A stretch of DNA of 14,262 nucleotides. Source: an uncultured Clostridia bacterium (GTDB taxonomy: Bacteria > Bacillota > Clostridia > Peptostreptococcales > Anaerovoracaceae). The translations under genes and the position numbers were made by a program. The stretch lies in the NCBI GenBank assembly GCA_934255435.1, contig CAKQNZ010000043.1, positions 1 through 14,262 on the forward strand. Reading direction: 5' to 3'. The notes under the pieces were generated by a model that was not told where the DNA came from, ran no database searches, and worked only from the letters and a program-made list of their open reading frames with translations. Below, in pieces: positions 7,296-14,262 of the stretch (position 1 is the stretch's first letter; each line of letters begins with the position of its first letter).

Positions 7296-9386
7296 TCAGT
7301 CTTTTGCTGACATGGCTGCTTTCCTGCGGCGTCTTCTCTTCACAAGCATCACTGTGAATACCGCTGCTGCGATCAGTACCACTGCTGCGGAAGCTGCAGT
7401 AAACGCTACTCTGTTTGGCTGTTTAAGGAGCTGCACCGGACTGATGCTGCTGATCTCTGTCTTTCTTTCGTGGGTAGCGCTGTAATACTCAGGTATCCTG
7501 TCCCCGCTGAAAGAATCTATATAGCTCGCCAGTGCATACCATGCCTTCAGCTCTTTGCCGCCGTCGTATACGATATAGTCCTCGAAGTCTGTCACAGGTC
7601 TGCCATTTATATCCTTCGGTTCGATCTTCAGAAGTCCCATGGATTTTGCTTTGACTGAGCCCAGCATCTGACAGGAATACAGGTCTGCAGCAACGCTGTA
7701 AAGCCTGTCGTCATCCAGTTCTTCCACTGATCTGCCGTCATTCAGCTTCACATCCACTGCTCTGTTCAGTATCAGTCTGTTTTTGTTCCAGGAATATTCC
7801 AGGCCGCTCATGTAAAGTCTGGCTACTCCCATGAAATCTGATATGCTGGCGTCCACCTCTGCAGCATCTTTCAGCTCGCTGCCGGTAAGATATACTCTCA
7901 CCAACGGATATCCCGGACTGCCGTCGGCGCCGTATCCAAGAGACAGGATGTTGAATGCATCTGCCACTGTAACATCTCCTTTGAAAATGCTGCCTCTCAC
8001 GACTCCGCTCGGTACGACTGTCACATCTACGCCTGATATCTCCTGTCCTGTTTCCTGGATCTCAGCATCTGTACCGGTCTTATCTGACTTGGTTTTACTG
8101 CTCTTTTTCCCGGAAGTCGCTCCGGAAGACACAGCCCTGCCGGACGCAACGCCGCCTTCATCGTATCCTGTTATCTCGCAGCCTTCCGCCTGTGCTATTG
8201 CATATTTGTACGAGTCTGCTATCAGATCGCCAAGAGTGTCTTCTCCCTGCTTCGTACCGAAATCTTCTACAGGTGTGAAGTCTATACTGTTTCGTGCGAT
8301 CACCTGGTCTGCACTGTATCCGTATCTGCTGAAATATTCTTTATCCACCAGTTTCCTGTACTTTGACAGTTCTCTGTCAGTATCCTTGTCAGCTTTTACA
8401 TTTTCGTCAAGAGGGACCAGGCTGTAGTCTTCCACTGCATATCTTTCTCCATCCGGCTTCAGGACTATATGTCCCATGTTCCGGTTATAACTGCCGCAGG
8501 ATACGATATATGTACTGCCCACTGTCACTGGCTCGTCAAGGACCGTATGCGTGTGACCGCTTATTATCACATCTATATCCGGTACTTCCTCTGCCAGTAC
8601 ATAGTCTTCAGTGTTTTCAAGTTTGTCTTTTTCGTTTTCTATGGTGCCGCAGTGGGACAGACAGACGATCATATCCACATCCTCATCTGACTTTATCTTC
8701 TTCACCACTTCAGCGGCTGTTTCCGTCGCATCCCTGAAGATCAGCCCGCTCTCAGGAGCATAGTCCACTGCATTCTTTCCCATGATGCCGAATACGGCAA
8801 TCCTGACGCCGTCATGATCTATGACAGTATAATCTTTCATACCGTAGTCATCGCAGGCCTTTTTCAGAACTGCTGCATCTTTTTTCAGACTGCTGTCAGC
8901 AAACGTGCTGTCCCAGTCGATATTGGCAGACAGCAGCTGCGGACCTTTGCCGGAAGCTTCTTCCAGCATTGACGCAAGCCCCTTTGCCCTGTAGTCAAAT
9001 TCATGGTTGCCAAAAGTAGTTGCCTCTATCCCGAGATAGTCCATCATCTTCATTTCAGAAGCCTGACTTGAAAATATTGTCTGGTAGGGCGTCCCCATAG
9101 AAAAATCACCCGCATCAAGCACGAAACTCTGCGGGTAGTCCTTCTTAACATCGTCCATGGCAGACTTCAGCCTGGCGAATCCGCCGGAATACACAAGTCT
9201 GCCATTTTTCATTTTTTTGTCTGCATCCATATGGGAATGCATATCGTGTGTAAAGATCAGAGAAACAGTATCGTCAGAAACCGTACCGGCTTCTGCTTTT
9301 CCTGCTGTTACGAACACCGCTGTCAGCAGGATAAGGACAGCAGCAAATACTGCTGCCCTGCCTGCATATCTCCTGGATCTGTTCAT
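7296..9386 (-). CDS. Cell-surface 5'-nucleotidase/cyclic phosphodiesterase-like metallophosphoesterase (UshA/YfkN type)
   Basis: UshA-type enzymes remove phosphate from extracellular nucleotides, 2',3'-cyclic nucleotides or UDP-sugars using two metal ions. The 696-residue protein has a signal peptide (about 1-33), then a calcineurin-like domain whose metal ligands are visible: Asp48 and His50 in THDMH, Asp94 in DAGD, Asn127-His128 in GNHEFD, His245, and GHTH at 277-280. The 5'-nucleotidase C-terminal domain starts near GDLIADS (386-392). It carries a Gly/Ser/Thr/Lys-rich insert at about 406-450 and reads PSGVVR (459-464) where classical enzymes have NGGGIR. A transmembrane helix (about 662-681) and an Arg/Lys tail anchor it to the membrane, active side out; there is no LPXTG. 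AAGGAG lies 5 bases upstream of the ATG. It sits 94 bases after thrS and 51 bases before the glycosyltransferase. The exact substrate is unknown. Confidence 0.88.
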   Translation of the reverse strand: MNRSRRYAGRAAVFAAVLILLTAVFVTAGKAEAGTVSDDTVSLIFTHDMHSHMDADKKMKNGRLVYSGGFARLKSAMDDVKKDYPQSFVLDAGDFSMGTPYQTIFSSQASEMKMMDYLGIEATTFGNHEFDYRAKGLASMLEEASGKGPQLLSANIDWDSTFADSSLKKDAAVLKKACDDYGMKDYTVIDHDGVRIAVFGIMGKNAVDYAPESGLIFRDATETAAEVVKKIKSDEDVDMIVCLSHCGTIENEKDKLENTEDYVLAEEVPDIDVIISGHTHTVLDEPVTVGSTYIVSCGSYNRNMGHIVLKPDGERYAVEDYSLVPLDENVKADKDTDRELSKYRKLVDKEYFSRYGYSADQVIARNSIDFTPVEDFGTKQGEDTLGDLIADSYKYAIAQAEGCEITGYDEGGVASGRAVSSGATSGKKSSKTKSDKTGTDAEIQETGQEISGVDVTVVPSGVVRGSIFKGDVTVADAFNILSLGYGADGSPGYPLVRVYLTGSELKDAAEVDASISDFMGVARLYMSGLEYSWNKNRLILNRAVDVKLNDGRSVEELDDDRLYSVAADLYSCQMLGSVKAKSMGLLKIEPKDINGRPVTDFEDYIVYDGGKELKAWYALASYIDSFSGDRIPEYYSATHERKTEISSISPVQLLKQPNRVAFTAASAAVVLIAAAVFTVMLVKRRRRRKAAMSAKD

Positions 9387-9480
9387 AAAATCTCCTTCCG
9401 GCAGTTTCAGTCTGCCTGCTGATGCTAAAGGATCCCTCTACGAAAGGATCTTCCTGCCTCCTCCGGCGCTGCCGGAAACT
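9387..9480 (-). other. thrS-nucleotidase spacer with competing hairpins
   Basis: No terminator with a T-run is visible in this gap. Three pairings compete on the minus strand. TCCGGC-AGC-GCCGGA is a tight hairpin just after the thrS stop. GGCAG/CTGCC with a 7-base loop lies directly upstream of the ribosome site of the nucleotidase. The 9-bp repeat TTCCGGCAG/CTGCCGGAA (9469-9477 with 9396-9404) links both ends and reaches into GGAAGGAG. They could modulate translation or read-through, but this is inference. Confidence 0.4.
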
Positions 9481-11226
9481 TTATATAGCTTTGTCTTTTA
9501 TCTCTTTTATCAGCTTTTCCTGAAGTTCTTCAGGCTTCATCTCTCCCAGTTCTCCTGCCTTGCTGGATCTCACTGTTACAGTGCCTGCCTCGACTTCTCT
9601 TTCTCCGATTATGCACATGTACGGAGTCCTCTCGTTTCTTGCCTCTCTGATCTTGTATCCGATCTTTTCGTTCCTGATATCCGCCTCAACTCTGAGACCT
9701 GCTGCCTTGAATTTTTCAGCTATCTCCAGGGTATAATCTGTGAACTTTTCTGTTACAGTCATCAGTTTCACCTGTACAGGCGCCAGCCAGAGCGGGAACT
9801 TGCCTGCAAAGTGCTCGATGAGGATGCCTATGAATCTCTCGATGGAACCGAAGATGACACGGTGTATCATGACAGGTCTGTGCTTCTCGCCATCTGAACC
9901 GATATAACTGATATCGAATCTCTGCGGCATCTGCATATCAAGCTGTATAGTACCGCACTGCCATGTCCTGCCAAGTGAGTCTTCAAGATGGAAGTCCAGT
10001 TTAGGACCGTAGAATGCACCGTCTCCTTCGTTTATCACGAACGGTACTCCGATGCTCTCCATGGCTTCTCTGAGAGCATTTTCTGCAGTTTCCCATTCCT
10101 CATCGGTGCCCATTGAGTCGTCAGGTCTTGTGGACAGCTCGATGTGGTATGTGAATCCAAACATCTTGTATACATCGTCGATGAACTTCACTACTCCTAT
10201 GACTTCGTCCTTGATCTGCTCAGGCAGCATGAATATATGCGCATCGTCCTGTGTGAATGTCCTTACTCTCATCAGACCGTGAAGTGCTCCGGACAGCTCA
10301 TGTCTGTGGACCTGGCCCAGCTCTCCCATCCTTACAGGGAGTTCTCTGTATGACCACATCTTTCTCTTGTACGCCAGAAGTGATCCCGGACAGTTCATCG
10401 GTTTGATGGCGTAGTCCTCTCCGTCTATCTTCGTGAAGTACATGTTGTCTTTGTAGTGATCCCAGTGACCTGAAGTCTTCCAGAGTTTTTCGTTCATGAT
10501 GAGCGGAGTCTTTATCTCTTCGTAGCCTCTCTTCATGTGCTCTGATTTCCAGAAACTTTCCAGTTCGTTTCTGATGATCATTCCTTTAGGCATGAAGAAC
10601 GGGAATCCCGGTCCTTCTTCGTATATAGCAAAGAGATCCATTTCCCTGCCGATTTTGCGATGGTCTCTTTTCTTTGCTTCTTCCAGTCTTGCCAGATATT
10701 CATCCAGCTCGGCCTGTGTAGGGAAACATGTGCCGTATATTCTCTGGAGCATTGGCCTGTTGGAGTCTCCTCTCCAGTATGCACCGGCAACGCTCTGGAG
10801 CTTGACAGCCTTGATCTGTCCTGTTCTTTCCATGTGCGGACCTGCACAGAGATCTACGAAATCCCCCTGTCTGTAGAATGAAATGACTTCGTCTTCCGGC
10901 AGATCCTGGATGAGCTCTACTTTATAGTCCTCATTTTTGTCTGCCATGAATTTTATAGCTTCGTCTCTCGGCAGTTCGAATCTTTCAAGCGGATAATTGG
11001 CCTGTATGATTTTCTTCATTTCTTTCTGGATCTTGAGAAGGTCCTGATCATTGAGCTTGTGCTCCATGTCGAAGTCATAGTAGAATCCGTTTTCTATGGA
11101 CGGTCCGATAGCCAGCTTGGCATCAGGCCAGATCTTTTTTACTGCCTGAGCCAGTATATGAGCTGTCGTATGTCTGTAATTCGATCTCACCTGTGCATCT
11201 TCAAAATTAATTTTTTCTTTAGCCAT
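9481..11226 (-). CDS. thrS: Threonyl-tRNA synthetase without the TGS domain
   Basis: Charges tRNA-Thr with threonine in the cytoplasm. The 581-residue protein is about 60 residues shorter than the E. coli enzyme because it starts directly at the editing domain: the N-terminal TGS domain is absent. The editing site is intact, with HTTAH (His19, His23) and CAGPH (Cys127, His131). The class II catalytic core carries the zinc ligands Cys279 (MNCPGS), His330 (DDAH) and His455 (MIHRV), with motif 2 near RVRTF (about 320) and motif 3 at GSIERF. The anticodon-binding domain follows from about 475. The start is clear: GAGGAG lies 8 bases upstream. TGS-less ThrRS forms exist in clostridia, so this is not a truncation. 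The upstream gap after ddl is only 81 bases and shows no T-box leader, so transcription probably comes from the LCP-ddl promoter. Confidence 0.97.
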   Translation of the reverse strand: MAKEKINFEDAQVRSNYRHTTAHILAQAVKKIWPDAKLAIGPSIENGFYYDFDMEHKLNDQDLLKIQKEMKKIIQANYPLERFELPRDEAIKFMADKNEDYKVELIQDLPEDEVISFYRQGDFVDLCAGPHMERTGQIKAVKLQSVAGAYWRGDSNRPMLQRIYGTCFPTQAELDEYLARLEEAKKRDHRKIGREMDLFAIYEEGPGFPFFMPKGMIIRNELESFWKSEHMKRGYEEIKTPLIMNEKLWKTSGHWDHYKDNMYFTKIDGEDYAIKPMNCPGSLLAYKRKMWSYRELPVRMGELGQVHRHELSGALHGLMRVRTFTQDDAHIFMLPEQIKDEVIGVVKFIDDVYKMFGFTYHIELSTRPDDSMGTDEEWETAENALREAMESIGVPFVINEGDGAFYGPKLDFHLEDSLGRTWQCGTIQLDMQMPQRFDISYIGSDGEKHRPVMIHRVIFGSIERFIGILIEHFAGKFPLWLAPVQVKLMTVTEKFTDYTLEIAEKFKAAGLRVEADIRNEKIGYKIREARNERTPYMCIIGEREVEAGTVTVRSSKAGELGEMKPEELQEKLIKEIKDKAI

Positions 11227-14200
11227 TTTTACTTCTCCTCATCATCTTTTTGTATTTTCTGTATATCCAATACTGATCTTCTCTTTAACAGCCGAGTGCT
11301 GCAAGCTCTATTCGCATGCCAGTTCTATGAGCCTGTCGATAAGCTCGCTGTAGGGTATCCCCGACTCCTCCCAGAGCTTCGGATACATACTTATCTGAGT
11401 GAATCCCGGCAGTGTGTTTATCTCGTTGAACACTACTCTGCCGCTTTCTTCAAGGAAAAAATCCACCCTTGCAAGACCTCTGCATCCCATCGTTTCATAC
11501 ACACTGACTGCAGCACTGCGGATACCGTCTTCCAACGCTTTGTCAAGGTCTGTGACTATACCTGTCTTCGACTCCTGGTTCTGGTATTTGGCTTCATAGT
11601 CGTAGAATTCGTTTGCTGCAAATATCTCTCCTATACATGATGCCCTGGGAGCTTCATTTCCCAGCACGGCGACTTCTATCTCCCTGCCGGTTATCATCTC
11701 TTCAACCACTACCTTGCCGTCTTCTGCAAAGGCTTTATCCAGCGCTGCTTCCAGCTGGTCGTATGACTTGACCTTGCTGATGCCTACAGAGGAACCTGCA
11801 TTGGCCGGTTTAACGAACAGCGGCAGCTGAGCTTCAAAGAATTTTCTGACAGTTCTGACCTCGGCAGCTTTGTCTTTCTCATATGTCCGTCTGAAACTTA
11901 CAAAGCATTTCGCCTGAGCCACTCTGCCTGCATGCTCCACCATTGCTTTCGTGATGGCTTTGTCCATGCACGCTGCCGATGATGCTGCTCCTGAGCCTAC
12001 GAAAGGTATGCCCGCTATCTGCAGCAGTCCCTGCATCGTCCCGTCTTCGCCGTTTTTACCGTGCAGTACCGGGAAGACTACATCCACCTTCATCTGCTCG
12101 CAGGTGCCGTCCCTGTTCACAATGGAAATATTGGCATCTGCTCTGTGAGGCAGTATGCTTGCCGGTCTGTTGTTTTTATCTTTTTCCCATGAGCCATCAC
12201 TGATATTAGCAACAGGGGAACTTGTCAAAAACCAGTTCCCCTCTTTAGTAATGCCCATTTTGTATATGTTGTATTTCTCCTTGTCTATGTGTTTCAGTAC
12301 GGATGATGCGGAAATACACGATATCTCGTGCTCCGATGATGCTCCACCAAACATTACAAGAAGGTTTTTCCTGAGTCCCATACACATTACCTTTCTCTTT
12401 TTCTGCCTTGTGACAGGATATCAGTAATATCCTGTACGGGCTGATATCTGCTCGCTTATACCCTGTACAGTCTGTGTCGGTGTATAATCCTTCTGACCGA
12501 AAAAATCTGCATGGAGCTTTGTCACATTCGATGAAAGTGTGGAAGGAACTCCATAGAATGTTCCAGCATTCCAGTCACGAGTGTCATAAGGCCATCCCTT
12601 GCTTTCTGTCATCTTGTACGAATCCAGCTTCAGAGCCAGTTTCATCATGTCTGACGATGCCATGTTGGTCTTTATCTCAGGAAGGATGTCATCTGATATC
12701 TTCTTGATCGTACCTACGTTCATCGTCTTGGCTTTGTCGAACGCAGCCTTGACAACGATCTTCATTCTCTCGTTTCTTCTGTAGTCACCTGTCACAGCGT
12801 CTTTTCTTATCCTGGCGTATGTAACAGCCTGGTTGCCGTTGAGAGTCTGCTTGCCTGCAGATTTTATCTTTTTGTTAGAGCCGCCTATATTATGATAGGT
12901 ATCACTGATATACTTGTTCATCTCGTTTATCTCTGAATCCTGGATCTCTATGTCCAGTCCGCCCAGGGCGTCTACTGCATCGGCAACAGATTTCCAGTTG
13001 ACGACTACAACTTCCTTGATATTCAGGTCGAGATTCCTGTTGAGTGTATACAAAGTCTTGGTCGGCCCTCCGTAATAGTATGCGTGAGTGACCTTGTCGA
13101 GACCTACATCATCACCGAGATCGAGATATGTATCACGGTACACCGAGAACATCTTTATCTCGTTAGTCTCTTTGTTTATGCTGACGATAACCATAGCGTC
13201 GCTCCTGCAGCCCTTGTCGCTGGACATATCCCTGGCGTCTATACCAAGTATTGCTATGTTCCTGTAGTTGCGAAGATCTGAATCCACCTGCGGGTCGATG
13301 CCTATCATGTCAGGATCCAGCTCCACACGACCTACATTGTCAAGAGTGCTTTTCACTGCAGTAAGTCCTGCTACTATCACGCCGCCTATACCTATGACCA
13401 GCACCAGGGTCACTATCAGAGCTATCCTCAGACCCCTGCCGTTCTTCTTTTTTTTCTTTTTCTTTTTGGTGCCGCCACCCTGCTTGCCATCGGCTTTGTT
13501 CACACTGCCGGGTTCCGCTATGCGGCTGCCTTTTTTCTTTTTTTCACTCTGAGACTTGTCTCCCTGCTCACGCATACGCAGATATTCTTCACGCTGGGCG
13601 TCTTTGCTGTGTCTGCGCATTTCCGAACTGCCGTAAGGCGTGTCGTCTATGCTGTAGTCGTTCCCTGAAGATGATCCGCCTGTCGAATTATTCGAAAAGT
13701 ATGATCCGTATTTCGTATCATCTTTGATGTAGTGTCCTCTCCCGGAGTTAGCGTCTCTGAGCTTGAGATATTCCTGATATGCCTGTTCTCTTGCATCCTG
13801 TTCTCTATTGTTGCTCATATCCTGCTCCTTTCACAATCACACACCATTATACCAACTGAACTGGTGTAAATCAACAAAAGGCATGAATTGACTGTGAAAG
13901 TTTGGTGAAGAAGACTTCGTTTCCGTCCTTGATGCAGTAGTAGAATTTTATCTTAGGCTCTGTTCCCGACGGTCTCACAGCCAGCCATGAACCGTCTTCA
14001 AACACAAATCTGAGCAGATTTGTCGGCGGGAGTCCGTCAAGACCTTTGCTGAAATCCAGCACCTCTGTGACTTTGCCTGCATCTGTGAACATATCGTGTT
14101 CCTTCTCTCTGAGCATGACCATTATGTCTTTTATTTTTCGACTTCATATTCATCATCATCTCCCTTCATTTGAGAATTATAAACATCAGCATAAATTTCA

Positions 14201-14262
14201 TTATTTTCAAGTAGTTCTTCATGTGTTCCTATTCCACTTATTTTTCCATCATCTAAAACTAT

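Overview
The window looks like a chromosomal segment of a low-to-mid GC anaerobic member of the Bacillota, most likely class Clostridia. The evidence is strong AGGAGG-type ribosome sites on almost every gene, sigma-A style promoters, an LCP family protein, a D-Ala-D-Ala ligase, FN3-bearing secreted proteins, an L,D-transpeptidase and a threonyl-tRNA synthetase of clostridial type. No RNA gene or CRISPR array was seen. Every real gene found lies on the minus strand, so the window reads from right to left.

Right edge to left: (1) 14131-14262 is the AT-rich 3' end of an ABC transporter gene. (2) 13871-14143 is a beheaded remnant holding only the last domain of a phosphoglucomutase/phosphomannomutase, starting almost exactly where the ABC gene stops. 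(3) A good promoter (13846-13874) opens a probable operon: LCP ligase (12421-13818), ddl (11308-12381), thrS (9481-11226), a membrane-anchored 5'-nucleotidase-like phosphoesterase (7296-9386) and a family 2 glycosyltransferase (5982-7244). (4) A second strong promoter (5919-5947) drives a secreted L,D-transpeptidase with three FN3-like domains (4136-5857), closed by a rho-independent terminator (4096-4122). (5) A two-gene unit follows: a PaaK/CapK-like adenylate-forming ligase (2732-4048) and a PanE/ApbA-like reductase (1782-2702).

(6) Composition changes abruptly at the panE-like stop codon. From 1780 to 477 the DNA is visibly AT-rich and holds two small exported or membrane-anchored proteins, one with an FN3 domain. 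(7) 1-476 is one end of an IS3-family (IS150-type) insertion sequence, with a decayed orfA and a terminal hairpin that would mask the transposase ribosome site in read-through transcripts.

The common theme of the core (1780-14130) is the cell envelope: D-Ala-D-Ala for peptidoglycan stems, attachment of wall polymers by LCP, a glycosyltransferase, L,D-crosslinking, and an extracytoplasmic nucleotidase. The flanks are AT-rich and carry signs of insertion, truncation and decay. I found no clear new multi-gene system. The most notable signals are the IS-end hairpin, a possible terminator split by the IS, the phosphoglucomutase/ABC junction, the tandem repeat at the glycosyltransferase N terminus, and the repeated motifs in the LCP cytoplasmic tail.
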